From: Methylomarinovum tepidoasis | Lineage (GTDB): Bacteria > Pseudomonadota > Gammaproteobacteria > Methylococcales > Methylothermaceae | Direction of reading: 5' to 3' | Length of the DNA: 64,000 nucleotides | NCBI RefSeq assembly: GCF_030294985.1 | Contig: NZ_AP024718.1 | Span: 1,937,001-2,001,000, forward strand | In this document: piece after piece, positions 52,027-61,267 of the stretch | Layout of the letters: each line of letters starts with the position of its first letter | Numbering within the stretch: position 1 is the stretch's first letter | Position numbers and translations under genes: made by a program | Notes under the pieces: generated by a model | What the model was told of the DNA's origin: nothing | The model's input: the letters and a program-made list of their open reading frames with translations, nothing else | The model's database searches: none

Positions 52027-55000
52027 TCACAGCGCCAGACGCTCCCGCCAATGTTCGTACACCCCCAGCAACGCCGGAATCACCAGCAGCACCAGCACGG
52101 TGGCGAACAGCAGCCCGAAGGCGATGGAAGCAGCCATGGGCACCAGGAAGCGGGCCTGGAGCGAGGTCTCGAACAGCAGCGGCAGCAGACCCGCCACGGT
52201 GGTCAGGGACGTGAGCAGCACCGCCCGCAGGCGCTGGCAGGCCGCCTCCTCCAGGGCGGCCGACAGGTCCAGGCCATGCCGGCGCAAATGCTGATAGAAG
52301 GTCACCAGGATGATGGAATCGTTGACCACGATCCCCGCCAGCCCGAAGATGCCGAACAGGGACAGGATGGTCAAATCCAGGTGCATGACCACATGCCCCC
52401 AGATGGCGCCGATCAGACCGAAGGGAATCGCCGCCATCACCACCAGGGGCCACCCGTAGGAGCCGAACACCCAGGCCAGAATGAGATAGATCAGCACCAG
52501 CCCGAGCAGCGCGCCCTTCTTCATGTCGGCGATGGTTTCGGCCCGTTCCTCGGCCCGCCCGGAGGATTCGTAGTCGATCCCGTAACGCCTAGCCAGCTGC
52601 GGCAGAATCTCCTCCATCAGCGCCGCCATCACCCGTCCCGGCTTGTTGACCCGGGTATCGATCTGGGCCGACACCTCCACCGCCAGTCGGCCCTCGGCGT
52701 GGCGCAGCACCTCGAAACCGCGCTTGGGGCGGGCGACGGCCACGGTGTGGAGCGGCACCCGCTCCCCGTCAGGCAGACGGATCTGCAAACGCTGCAGGAC
52801 GTCCAGATATTCCCGCTCCATGCCCGCCAGGCGCACCCGCACCTCGATCTCGTCGGGACCGTCCTGGAAGATCTGCACCAGACGGCCGGAAAAAGCGGTA
52901 CGCAGCTGCCGCCCCAGTTCCGCCGGCGTCAGTCCCAACATTTCCCCCACCGGCGTGAGACGGTAGATCCACTGCTCGCGCCCGTAGGGCAGATCCTCCA
53001 GCACGCCGCTGATACCGGGCATCGCCTTCAAGGCCGCCATCAGTTCCTGGGCGGCCTGTTTGAGCGTGGGGGCGTCATCCCCGATCAGGCGGACGCTGAC
53101 ATCCCGTCCCGGCGGCCCCACCTGGCGGGCCTCGATCACCAGATTGTCGAGTCCCGGAGCGCCCGGAATCGCTTTCCGCCAGGCTTCGATCAATTGCCAG
53201 CTGCGCACCTGACGCTGCTCGGAGGGAACCAGTTCCACGATCATCGCCCCCAGATGGTCGCCGGACTGCTGCAGGAAGCCGGCTGAACTGATGGCGCTGC
53301 CTTCGATCGTGACGGTGGTACGGATCAGAGGGCGGTCTGGCGACAACTGCCGCGCCACCTGATCCAGGGTCTGGCGCATGCGTTCGAGCTGGGCCTCCAC
53401 CTTGGCCCGCGGCGTGCCGGGAATGAAACCGACGGTGGCATAGACGACATTGGCTTCCGGCGCGGTGAAAAAGATGAACGGTACCCGACCGCCGGCCACC
53501 AGTCCCAAAGTCGCGATCAACAGCGCCAGGGCAGCGGCCAAAGTCAGCCCCCGGTGCTGCACGCAATAGCGGACCAGGGGACGAAAGCGGCGTTCACGGA
53601 CATGGCGGAAGGCGGCATCGAAACGCCGGCGCCATTTTCCCTCTTCGCGGTGGTGCATGTGCGCGAAGGCATGGCGCAGGTGGGCCGGCAGCACCCAGAA
53701 GCTTTCCACCAGCGAGGCGAGAATCACCGCGATCACCACCAGTGGAATGGCGAACAGAATCCGGCCGGTCGGTCCCGACACCAGCATCAACGGCAGAAAG
53801 GCGGCGATGGTGGTCAACGACGAGGCCAACACCGGCGCCAGCATACGCCGGGCGCCCCCTTCGGCGGCGGCGAGCGGTTCCTCCCCCATCTGGTAATGAG
53901 CCAGGGCGTCCTCACCGACGACGATGGCGTCGTCGACGATGATCCCCAGGGCCATGATGAGGGCGAACAGGCTGATCATGTTGATGCTGCCGCCGGCCAG
54001 CCACAGAATCAGCAGGGTCGCCATGAAGGAGACGGGGATCCCGAAGGCGACCCAGAAGGCGACCCGGCCGCTGAGAAACAGATACAGAATCGCCACCACC
54101 AGTACCAGCCCCCCGGCGCCGTTCTTGAGCAACAGCTCGATGCGTTCCTGGATCAGACGCCAGTTCTGCTGATAGACGTGCAGGTGGATCTGTGGCGGCA
54201 GCGTGGGGCGGGTCCGGGCCAGCCAGTCGTTGAAGATACCGGCCACTTTGAAGGTATCACCGTGCTGGGCGCGGCGGATCTGCAGCTCCACCGCCGGCTG
54301 GCCCTGGAAATGCAGCAGCACGCTGCCTTTGCGCGCACGCCGCTCCACCCGGGCCACGTCCCCAAGCTCGATGCGATCACCGGCGGCGGTCACCAGGGGA
54401 AGGTGACGGAATTCCCAGACCTGACGCCGCTGCGCCATCACCCGCACCATCTTTTGATTCTCCCGGTCGCCGACGGTGCCGGCCGGCACGTCCCGGCTGA
54501 AACGGTCGATCTGCGCGGCGATCTGATCCAGCCCGGTGTGGAGCGCCTCCAGGGCGGACTCGTCCAGTTCGATGGCGATTTCCTCCTCCGGCAGGCCGAG
54601 GATGTCGACCTTGTCCACGCCGAGGTCGAGCAGCTCCCGCTCGAAACGGTGCACCAGGGGCCGCAGCCACTCCAGCGAGCCGCCATAGACGATCAGGCGG
54701 GTCACCGGCTCGTAGCGGGCCAGGTGGACGACCTCGGGATCCTCGGCCCCGGCCGGCAGATTGCGGAACTCGTCCACCCGCTGGCGCACCTGGCTGAGGG
54801 CGAGCAGGATGTCGGTCCCCTCGCGGAATTCCAGGGTGATGGCGCAGCGCCCCTCGCTGGAGGTGGAGGTCATGTGGCGCAGGTCGTCGACGGACTTGAG
54901 CTGCTGCTCCAGGGGCGTGGTCAGGCTGCGCTCCACGTCCTCTGCGCTCGCCCCCGGCCAGCTGACGTTGACGCGGATGATCTCCAGCTCGAAGGTGGGA

Positions 55001-55122
55001 AAGAACTGCACGTTGAGGCGGTCCAGGGCGAAGACCCCGCCCAGGACCATCATCACCATGAGCAGGTTGGCCGCCACCGGGTGGCGGACGAAGAAGCGGA
55101 TCCAGCCGTGGGCGCCGATCAA
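52027..55122 (-). CDS. RND efflux pump, HAE (AcrB-like) type
   Basis: The 1031-aa product has twelve predicted spans in two sets and the span-4 motif LGIIVDDAIVVGEDALAH with the paired Asp of the proton relay. The start FVRHPVAANLLMVMMVLGGV is typical of HAE pumps. The start is a TTG at 55122, supported by GGAGG just upstream and overlap with the adaptor stop. The substrates are unknown, perhaps hydrophobic compounds. Confidence 0.9.
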   Translation of the reverse strand: MIGAHGWIRFFVRHPVAANLLMVMMVLGGVFALDRLNVQFFPTFELEIIRVNVSWPGASAEDVERSLTTPLEQQLKSVDDLRHMTSTSSEGRCAITLEFREGTDILLALSQVRQRVDEFRNLPAGAEDPEVVHLARYEPVTRLIVYGGSLEWLRPLVHRFERELLDLGVDKVDILGLPEEEIAIELDESALEALHTGLDQIAAQIDRFSRDVPAGTVGDRENQKMVRVMAQRRQVWEFRHLPLVTAAGDRIELGDVARVERRARKGSVLLHFQGQPAVELQIRRAQHGDTFKVAGIFNDWLARTRPTLPPQIHLHVYQQNWRLIQERIELLLKNGAGGLVLVVAILYLFLSGRVAFWVAFGIPVSFMATLLILWLAGGSINMISLFALIMALGIIVDDAIVVGEDALAHYQMGEEPLAAAEGGARRMLAPVLASSLTTIAAFLPLMLVSGPTGRILFAIPLVVIAVILASLVESFWVLPAHLRHAFAHMHHREEGKWRRRFDAAFRHVRERRFRPLVRYCVQHRGLTLAAALALLIATLGLVAGGRVPFIFFTAPEANVVYATVGFIPGTPRAKVEAQLERMRQTLDQVARQLSPDRPLIRTTVTIEGSAISSAGFLQQSGDHLGAMIVELVPSEQRQVRSWQLIEAWRKAIPGAPGLDNLVIEARQVGPPGRDVSVRLIGDDAPTLKQAAQELMAALKAMPGISGVLEDLPYGREQWIYRLTPVGEMLGLTPAELGRQLRTAFSGRLVQIFQDGPDEIEVRVRLAGMEREYLDVLQRLQIRLPDGERVPLHTVAVARPKRGFEVLRHAEGRLAVEVSAQIDTRVNKPGRVMAALMEEILPQLARRYGIDYESSGRAEERAETIADMKKGALLGLVLIYLILAWVFGSYGWPLVVMAAIPFGLIGAIWGHVVMHLDLTILSLFGIFGLAGIVVNDSIILVTFYQHLRRHGLDLSAALEEAACQRLRAVLLTSLTTVAGLLPLLFETSLQARFLVPMAASIAFGLLFATVLVLLVIPALLGVYEHWRERLAL

Positions 55123-56363
55123 TCCACCTCCCTGCGGGCCTTCACCGTGACCGCCATGCCATCGGCCGCATCGGGCAGATGGGTGACGAGCACTAAGTCA
55201 CCCGCCCTGAGATCAGGGCTCCGCACCAGCAACCAGCTCTGATCGCCATTCCTATGCCAGTCGCCGAGGGGGATCACCCGCGCGGCCCGCAGACCCCCCT
55301 CGACGATCCGGTAGATCAGATCGTTGCCGTAGAGCGCAGCGTAGGGAAGCGGCACCACCCCATCCTGAGGCGGACGCTGGAGATGGACCGTCGCCGGCAT
55401 GTTCAGGCGCAATGCCTGGGCATCGGACACCACCTCGAGCAATGCGTCGATCCCACCCGCCTCCGCCTGACCTGCCAGACGCCGCAACCGCAACCGGAAC
55501 CGATGCCCCAGGCTTTCGCCCCACGCCGCCATTTCCTGGCCGGCCGCCAGGGAGTCGGCGATCTCCTTTTGGAACGGCGCGGGCACCTTGGCCCGTACCT
55601 CCATCTGCGCCAGGGGGTACAGACTCAGCAGCAGCTGATGGGGTTGCACCATGTCACCTTCCGCCACCGCCACCTGGGCCACGATCCCCTCATAGGGGGC
55701 ATCGACCTGGCTGCGTTCCAACGCCAGCCGCGCCTGGGCCAGTTCCGCGCGGGCCTTGTCGAGGCGGGCCTGCAGTTCGGCGATGCGGGCGGCATGCTGA
55801 TCCACCGCCAACTGGCGCTGCTGCAGCGCCAGCGCCTGGCGTTCCACTTCCATGCGGGCCTGATCCAGCGCGGCAGCCGAGCTCAGATTGCGGTGACGGA
55901 GCCTCTCCAGACGCTTGACCTGATTGCGCAGCAGTTCCAGCAGTTTGCGCTCGTGGGCCAGGGAAGCCAGATCGCTGGCATGGCGCTCGCGCTCCAGACG
56001 CATCTGTGCCTCAAGCTCGGCCACACCGGCCTGGGCCTGAAGCACCCGGGGCTCGAAATCCCGTGGATCGAGCCGCACCAGGGGTTGGCCCTGGCGCACC
56101 CGCTCGCCTTCGTGTACCGGCAACGACTTCACTTGACTGGCCGCCGGCGCCGTCACCCGCATGAGGGCCGGATTTTCGACCTTGCCGTAGAGGGTCAGAA
56201 CCGGGCTGAGGGTCCGGGGTTTGACGGTCAGGGCCTCGACCTGCCAGATCCGGGGACGGACGGGCGGGGCCTCCTGACGCGGCCGGGTGAGCACGAGCAA
56301 CAGAAACACGCCGACCCCGAGCGACAGGATCACCCAGGGCCAGTAGCGGCGGTCTAGCTTCAT
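55119..56363 (-). CDS. RND efflux periplasmic adaptor (membrane fusion protein)
   Basis: The 414-aa product has one N-terminal span (YWPWVILSLGVGVFLLLVL), a lipoyl half (VHEGERVRQGQPLVRLDPRD), a long alpha-hairpin (about 110-200, ending DKARAELAQARLALERSQV), the second lipoyl half (APYEGIVAQVAVAEGDMV) and a beta-barrel. It precedes and overlaps the pump gene. ATG 56363 lies only 25 bp downstream of the tRNA-Arg 3' end. Confidence 0.92.
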   Translation of the reverse strand: MKLDRRYWPWVILSLGVGVFLLLVLTRPRQEAPPVRPRIWQVEALTVKPRTLSPVLTLYGKVENPALMRVTAPAASQVKSLPVHEGERVRQGQPLVRLDPRDFEPRVLQAQAGVAELEAQMRLERERHASDLASLAHERKLLELLRNQVKRLERLRHRNLSSAAALDQARMEVERQALALQQRQLAVDQHAARIAELQARLDKARAELAQARLALERSQVDAPYEGIVAQVAVAEGDMVQPHQLLLSLYPLAQMEVRAKVPAPFQKEIADSLAAGQEMAAWGESLGHRFRLRLRRLAGQAEAGGIDALLEVVSDAQALRLNMPATVHLQRPPQDGVVPLPYAALYGNDLIYRIVEGGLRAARVIPLGDWHRNGDQSWLLVRSPDLRAGDLVLVTHLPDAADGMAVTVKARREVD

Positions 56364-56429
56364 CAAAAAGGATTCCCACAAGGAAGATGGCGCGCCTGGC
56401 AGGACTCGAACCTGCAACCCTCGGCTTAG

Positions 56430-57079
56430 CTTACCACTACGCCTTTCGGCGCCCCGCAAGCGGGTTTGTGGTCTGGACTATCTCTTCACCGTCTCAGGTG
56501 TCGCACGTATAGTCTCTACGGAACCCTTCGAAAATCAGCCGCTGATTTCACGTTTTGCGACTGATTGTTCTTGGGTGCTTCTACCCTCAACGTAACAGAG
56601 CGATTGTATTTCTTGGGATCCAGGTAATAGCACATATCGGTATCCGGGCAATAGATACAATAAAGATCAATCTCATCCTTATCGACAAAGCGGGTATGAG
56701 TCCCTTCTTTATCTGCCCAGCTAGACCGGAAATGGACGGTTATCCCACCAGTGTGATCAACCGACTTGTACTTGACCTGTACCCTAAGGAACTTCCCCTC
56801 TCTGTATGCGACCAAATCGAACGGAGCATGTTCAGTCAAAGGAATCATGACCAAATAGCCCTGCTCGAACAGGTCTAGTTGAGCCTTCAAAACACCCAGG
56901 TCGCCCTTCTCCTTGGTGTGGTGAGCCATATATCCCTACTTTACCAAAGCGACCGAAGGTTTCCTCGGGGTTGCCATCAGCATGACCTGTTAAGGTTTCC
57001 CCGATACAGTGCGATCCACTCCATGGGTTCCGTTTCCCCATGAAGGCTCCTATGCCGATCCCTAACGGATCAGCGCTCA
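56430..57079 (-). other. Group I intron (650 nt) in tRNA-Arg(UCU)
   Basis: On the minus strand the catalytic-core motifs appear in order: P-like GGGGAAACCTTAACAGG (56986-57002), Q-like ATGGCAACCCCGAGG (56963-56977), R-like GTAGAGACTATACG (56506-56519) and S-like GAGATAGTCCAGACC (56470-56484). They closely match the Azoarcus tRNA-Ile intron (for example GTAGAGACTA, TATGGCAACG, ATAGTCCAG), which points to subgroup IC3. An endonuclease gene occupies the loop between Q and R. The last intron base is G. Confidence 0.92.
56516..56929 (-). CDS. Intron-encoded PD-(D/E)XK homing endonuclease
   Basis: The 137-aa product has the catalytic pattern PFD(38)...VQ(51)VK(53), the D-X12-Q-X-K variant seen in I-Ssp6803I, the endonuclease of the Synechocystis tRNA-fMet intron. 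KGDLGVLKAQLDL near the start and a CIYCPDTDMCYYLD segment also fit that family. It would cut intronless tRNA-Arg alleles and promote intron spread. Its TAG stop overlaps the intron R motif. Its DNA has lower G+C than the flanks. Confidence 0.87.
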   Translation of the reverse strand: MAHHTKEKGDLGVLKAQLDLFEQGYLVMIPLTEHAPFDLVAYREGKFLRVQVKYKSVDHTGGITVHFRSSWADKEGTHTRFVDKDEIDLYCIYCPDTDMCYYLDPKKYNRSVTLRVEAPKNNQSQNVKSAADFRRVP

Positions 57080-57117
57080 AAGGCCGATGCTCTATCCAAT
57101 TGAGCTACAGGCGCAAA

Positions 57118-57194
57118 TGGTCGGGGCAGAGGGATTCGAACCCCCGACATCCTGCTCCCAAAGCAGGCGCGCTACCAGACTGCGCTATGCCCCG
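57118..57194 (-). tRNA. tRNA-Pro(UGG)
   Basis: The 77-nt cloverleaf starts CGGGGCATAGCGCAGTCTGG, has anticodon TGG in loop TTTGGGA between CCTGC and GCAGG, T arm GGGGGTTCGAATCCC and encoded CCA. It lies 3 bp upstream of tRNA-Arg in one transcript. Anticodon and stems are unambiguous. Confidence 0.95.
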
Positions 57195-57207
57195 AACGGA
57201 AGCTGGA

Positions 57208-57213
57208 ATTATA
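57208..57213 (-). promoter_or_regulatory. Perfect -10 box of the tRNA-Pro / tRNA-Arg operon
   Basis: TATAAT on the minus strand, 13 bp upstream of the first base of tRNA-Pro. The -35 zone falls in the T-rich end of the upstream terminator (CGCTTTTT), so it is weak or atypical. Confidence 0.6.
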
Positions 57214-57228
57214 GCCCTTGCAACGGGC

Positions 57229-57252
57229 AAAAAAAAGCGACCTTGCGGTCGC
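57229..57252 (-). terminator. Intrinsic terminator of the TonB receptor gene
   Basis: Minus-strand GCGACC-gcaa-GGTCGC stem followed by eight T. It lies 150 bp after the receptor stop and just before the tRNA promoter. Confidence 0.88.
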
Positions 57253-57402
57253 CAAAGAGGAGGAGAACTACAGTTGAAGTGAACCTGCAGGCGGTGTCTT
57301 GCCGTTGGCCGCCTTGCCGATTCGGCGTTCATTATAGCCACCCCCTCGACTTTAAAACCAGATGCTATATTCGTAGTACTTTATTTCTGCGCCAGAAACA
57401 AT

Positions 57403-59718
57403 TTACAACTGCAGGCGCACGCCGCCCCAGATCCCGCGCGGCGCGCCCGGACCGACGAAACGGGGATCGTCGAATGCATCGCCCAGCACCTCGTCCGGCT
57501 GGCCGTAGAGGCCGAAGGTCTGATAGTGCTTGTCGAACAGGTTGTCCACCCGCAGGAACAGGTTGACGTGCTCGTGCACGCGGTATTCCGCCCGCAGATT
57601 GAACACCCAGTAGCCCGGCACCGGTTTGTTGAGGTTGGCCTCGTCGCCGCGGAAATACCGGTCGCTGCTGTAGATCCCGGTCATCCCCAGGGTGAACTGA
57701 GGGATCACGTCCACATCCAGGTTGAACTTGAAGCTGTGCTCCGGCAACCCCGGAATCCGATCGCCGCGCTCGACATGGATGTTACCGGCGGCATCGGCGG
57801 AGGGGTTGTTGGGACTGGGTGCGGTGAAGGGCGTACGGAAGGTGGCGTCCAGATAGGTGTAATTGAAGCTGTAGCGCAGCTTCTGCAACCAGATGCCGGT
57901 CATGGGATTGTCGATGATCCCGTTCAGGCTGGCTTCCAGACCCTGCCGCCGGGTTTTGCCCACGTTGTCGAAATATCCTTCACTGGTCAGGTTTCCGGCG
58001 CTGATAAACAGGATGTCGTCGTGATTCATGGTATGGAAATAGCCGGCATGCCACTGCAGGGCGGTGCTGACGTCACCCCCTAGGGGAAGACGGTCGAAAC
58101 GACCCCTGAAACCTGCCTCGAAGGTCTTGGCCACCACCTGCTTCAGGGGCGGATCGGCGAGGAAGGCGTTGGGCAGTCTGCAGGGATCGTCCGGATCGGC
58201 ACAGGTCAGCTCCACCGCTGTCGGCGCCCGATTGCTTTCACTGTAACGGCCATAGAGGTTCAGGTTGGGCAGGAGTTTGTAGACCAACCCGCCGGCCGGA
58301 TTGAAACGACTGAAGTGGTGCTTGCCGTTCAGTTCTTCGCCGAAGTTGTCGTTCAGACGAATATGGGAAGAATTGAAACGGCCGGAGGCGGTCAACGTCA
58401 GATTTTCGATCGGGCTGAACTGCTCGATGAAGAACGCCCCGTAATGAGTCACCTCGTTATCGAGACGCACCCGGGATTCACCGACCAGAATTCCGCTGCC
58501 AACCGTGCCCCGATCTTCCGTCAGCCGCGCCAATTCGGTATCGAAATTGAAGCGAATTTGCGCTTGATCGAAACTGAAACCGGTTATGAGACGATTGTCC
58601 ATATCGAACGGGTCATACAGGAAATGGGTCTGGAAAGCGACTCCGTAACCTTTCTGGCGCGTACGGCTGAAATTGTCGGTCGCTGACTCGACCGCTTCCG
58701 TGGCTTCGATCGGATCCCCGTTGACATCCTCGGCGATCTCGCCTTCCTCGTCGCACATGAGGTCATCGAGCGGCGGCTCGCATTCTTCGAAATCGGTATC
58801 GTCGCCATTGAAAGTGGTGATTTTGTTGTACCGATAATAGGTGTTTCCGGTGAGCTGAATCTTGTCATTCAGCCAAAAACTGCCATCGAGATTGCTGAAA
58901 AACAGCCGGGTTCCAGTATCGTCCGGATGGGTGAAGATCGCGTCCCGGTCCTGACGGTAAAGTTGGATCGGCACCGCCCCGTTGCCGGTCAGATCGTTGT
59001 CCTGGCCCGACAAGGTCAAATTGAGCTGCCCCTGCTGCCCACGCCAGCTCAGCACCCCGAAGGCCTGCTTGACCCGGGTGGGGGAAAAATCGCGCCAGCC
59101 GTCCTCCTCGAAGTGACGCAGATGCAGGAAATAACCGACGCTGCCGTTGTTCCAGCCGCTCGAGAGGGATTCGGAATGGCGCCCCCAGGAACCACCGTAA
59201 ACCTTGATCTGATGATGGGGAAAGCTGAAGCCGGTCTTGCTGCGGATGGCGATGGCGCCGCCCAAGGTATTGAGCCCGTAGACCGGATCGGAGCCGGGAT
59301 GCAGTTCCATGCGCTCGATCGCCCCCTGGGGAATCAGATCCCAGTTGACCGTGTCTCCGAACGGCTCGTTGAAACGGACGCCGTTGAAATAGACCGTCAG
59401 CCCCTGGGGCAACCCGAGCAGAGGAGAGGCGGTGAAACCACGGTACTGGATGTCGGGCTGGAAGGGATTGTTCTGGGCGTCATTGACCACCACGCTGCCC
59501 AGCTGGGTACGCAGGTAATCGGCCAGCGAATAACTCTGAGCGCGCTCGAAATCCTTGGCACCGGCCACCTGGACGTTGGCGGGAATGTCGTCCAGGGGCA
59601 CGCCGCCGAGCCCCAGCGGCGTGGTGCCGACGACCTCCAGGGTTCCCAGTTCGATCGCCTCCTCCGCCACGGCGGCGGAAGCGGCGGCCAGAAGCAGCAG
59701 GCTGACGCGCAGTTTCAC
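57403..59718 (-). CDS. TonB-dependent outer-membrane receptor
   Basis: The 771-aa product has a signal peptide (MKLRVSLLLLAAASAAVAEE), a plug domain (about 35-155, with PLLGLPQGLTVYFNGVRFNE and YGLNTLGGAIAIRSKTG) and a large beta barrel ending near KHYQTFGLYGQPDEVLGDAF and GGVRLQL. The substrate is unknown. Acidic inserts (DDTDFEECEPPLDD, DEEGEIAEDVNGD) near 305-340 could bind metal. It lies downstream of iscA on the same strand but 78 bp apart. Confidence 0.88.
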   Translation of the reverse strand: MKLRVSLLLLAAASAAVAEEAIELGTLEVVGTTPLGLGGVPLDDIPANVQVAGAKDFERAQSYSLADYLRTQLGSVVVNDAQNNPFQPDIQYRGFTASPLLGLPQGLTVYFNGVRFNEPFGDTVNWDLIPQGAIERMELHPGSDPVYGLNTLGGAIAIRSKTGFSFPHHQIKVYGGSWGRHSESLSSGWNNGSVGYFLHLRHFEEDGWRDFSPTRVKQAFGVLSWRGQQGQLNLTLSGQDNDLTGNGAVPIQLYRQDRDAIFTHPDDTGTRLFFSNLDGSFWLNDKIQLTGNTYYRYNKITTFNGDDTDFEECEPPLDDLMCDEEGEIAEDVNGDPIEATEAVESATDNFSRTRQKGYGVAFQTHFLYDPFDMDNRLITGFSFDQAQIRFNFDTELARLTEDRGTVGSGILVGESRVRLDNEVTHYGAFFIEQFSPIENLTLTASGRFNSSHIRLNDNFGEELNGKHHFSRFNPAGGLVYKLLPNLNLYGRYSESNRAPTAVELTCADPDDPCRLPNAFLADPPLKQVVAKTFEAGFRGRFDRLPLGGDVSTALQWHAGYFHTMNHDDILFISAGNLTSEGYFDNVGKTRRQGLEASLNGIIDNPMTGIWLQKLRYSFNYTYLDATFRTPFTAPSPNNPSADAAGNIHVERGDRIPGLPEHSFKFNLDVDVIPQFTLGMTGIYSSDRYFRGDEANLNKPVPGYWVFNLRAEYRVHEHVNLFLRVDNLFDKHYQTFGLYGQPDEVLGDAFDDPRFVGPGAPRGIWGGVRLQL

Positions 59719-59796
59719 GGTAATCCTCCCCGATGTGTCAAAGCGGGGGAAGGATACCGGGAGATGCCCCGTCAGCCTATGGGAAAATTTCCCGAT

Positions 59797-60120
59797 CTAG
59801 ACGGCGAAGCTCTCACCGCAGCCGCAGGTGCCCTTGGCGCGGGGGTTGTCGAACCGAAAGGCTTCGTTCAGCCCCTCACGGCGCCAGTCCAGCGTCAGAC
59901 CGTCGAGATAGTCGAGATGCTCGCGGGCGACCACGATGGTGATGCCCCGGTCCTCGAAGGTCACATCGTCCGGGCCGATGGCATCGGCGTAGTCGATCAC
60001 GTAGGAATAGCCGGAACAGCCGGCGGGTTTGACGCCGAGACGCAGGCCCACACCCGTGCCGCGGCGCTGCAGTTGCGCCCGCACCCGGCGGGCGGCCGCT
60101 TCGGTCACTCGAATGGCCAT
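59797..60120 (-). CDS. iscA: A-type Fe-S carrier protein IscA
   Basis: The 107-aa product has the three conserved cysteines Cys35 (KPAGCSGYSY), Cys99 and Cys101 (GTCGCGESF). A-type carriers accept clusters from the scaffold and pass them to apoproteins. It follows the nifS-like gene by 13 bp. In most isc operons iscU lies between; it is missing here. Confidence 0.93.
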   Translation of the reverse strand: MAIRVTEAAARRVRAQLQRRGTGVGLRLGVKPAGCSGYSYVIDYADAIGPDDVTFEDRGITIVVAREHLDYLDGLTLDWRREGLNEAFRFDNPRAKGTCGCGESFAV

Positions 60121-60133
60121 TTCCGTGTCTCCC

Positions 60134-61267
60134 TCAATTCGGTTTCAGTTCCTCGAGCACCTGCCGCAGGGCGGTGAGAAACGCCTCTACATCCGCCTCC
60201 GTGTTGTCCTTGCCCAGGCTGACCCGCACCGCGCTTTTGGCCAGATCGGCATCGACCCCCATCGCCAGCAGCACGTGACTGGGCTCGCCGCCGCCGCTGG
60301 CACAGGCCGAACCGCTGGAAACCGCGATCCGGCGCCGGTCCAAAGCCATGACCAGCATCTCCCCGTCGATCCCCGCCACCCCGAACTGGACGGTATTGGC
60401 CAGACGTCTGGCGCGGGCGGCAAAGATCGTCACCCCCGGCAGCCGGGCCAGGCCGGCTTCCAGGCGGCGGCGCAGATTCAGCAGATGGGTTTCCCGGGCT
60501 TCCCGCTCGGTCCGGGCCAGTTCGGCGGCGGCGCCGAAGCCGACGATGCCGATGACGTTCTCGGTTCCGCCCCGCAGCCCCTGTTCCTGACCGCCGCCAT
60601 AGAGCAAAGGTTCCAGGGTCAGGGAACGGTCGAGCACCAGCGCCCCCACGCCTTTGGGCCCGTAAAGCTTGTGGGAGGACAGGCTCAGCATCTGAACGCC
60701 CAACCGGGGGAAATCGAGTGCCAGCCGTCCGGCCGCCTGCACCGCATCGGTGTGGAAACGGACCTGCGGATAGCGGCGGGCGGCCGTGACCAGATCCGTG
60801 AGCGGCTGGATCACCCCGGTTTCGTTGTTGGCCAGCATGCACGAAACCAGGGCGTGGGGATGGCGTTCGAGCTGCTCCGCCAGGGCATCGGCGACGACCC
60901 GCCCCTCTCCGTCCACTTCCAGGCGCACGCACGCCACCCCCTGGCGCGCCAGCCCTACGACGGTCTCCAGCACCGAAGGATGCTCGACGGGGCTGACCAG
61001 CAGGGCGCTTTCGGGATGGGCGCGGCAATATCCCTGCAGCGCCAGATTGTTGGCCTCGGTGCCGCCGCTGGTGAAGATCACCTGGTTTGGATTCGCTCCC
61101 ACCAAAGCGGCCACCTGGGCCCGGGCCTGCTCCACCGCATCCCGGACCAGCCGCCCCCAGCGGTAGAGGGCCGACGGATTTCCGTAGAAGCGTTCCAGGT
61201 AAGGCTGCATCGCCGCCTGCACCCGGGGATCGATGGGCGTGGTGGCGTTGTGGTCAAGGTAGATCAT
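60134..61267 (-). CDS. Cysteine desulfurase, short NifS-like form
   Basis: The 377-aa product has PLP Lys200 (SLSSHKLYGPKG) and active Cys322 (SSGSACASGGGEPSH). It makes persulfide for Fe-S assembly. It ends at LRQVLEELKPN and lacks the C-terminal tail by which E. coli IscS (404 aa) binds IscU. Its start overlaps the iscR end by 14 bp. I call it NifS/IscS-like and leave the symbol empty. Confidence 0.9.
   Translation of the reverse strand: MIYLDHNATTPIDPRVQAAMQPYLERFYGNPSALYRWGRLVRDAVEQARAQVAALVGANPNQVIFTSGGTEANNLALQGYCRAHPESALLVSPVEHPSVLETVVGLARQGVACVRLEVDGEGRVVADALAEQLERHPHALVSCMLANNETGVIQPLTDLVTAARRYPQVRFHTDAVQAAGRLALDFPRLGVQMLSLSSHKLYGPKGVGALVLDRSLTLEPLLYGGGQEQGLRGGTENVIGIVGFGAAAELARTEREARETHLLNLRRRLEAGLARLPGVTIFAARARRLANTVQFGVAGIDGEMLVMALDRRRIAVSSGSACASGGGEPSHVLLAMGVDADLAKSAVRVSLGKDNTEADVEAFLTALRQVLEELKPN

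Larger units (their letters stand above)
56388..57114 (-). tRNA. tRNA-Arg(UCU), interrupted by a group I intron
   Basis: Exon 1 (57080-57114) and exon 2 (56388-56429) join to a 77-nt tRNA with acceptor GCGCCTG/CAGGCGC, D stem GCTC/GAGC, anticodon stem TCGGC/GCCGA, loop CTTCTAA, T stem GCAGG/CCTGC and encoded CCA. The anticodon is TCT, as in E. coli argU, which it resembles. The intron lies between bases 34 and 35, inside the anticodon. Without splicing the tRNA cannot function. The exact splice points rest on group I rules (exon ends in U, intron ends in G). Confidence 0.9.

Noticed and set aside
59719..59796. Possible riboswitch upstream of the TonB receptor (as for cobalamin receptors).
   Set aside because: The gap is only 78 bp, with no B12-box-like sequence; only a small GGGAAA/TTTCCC palindrome is present.
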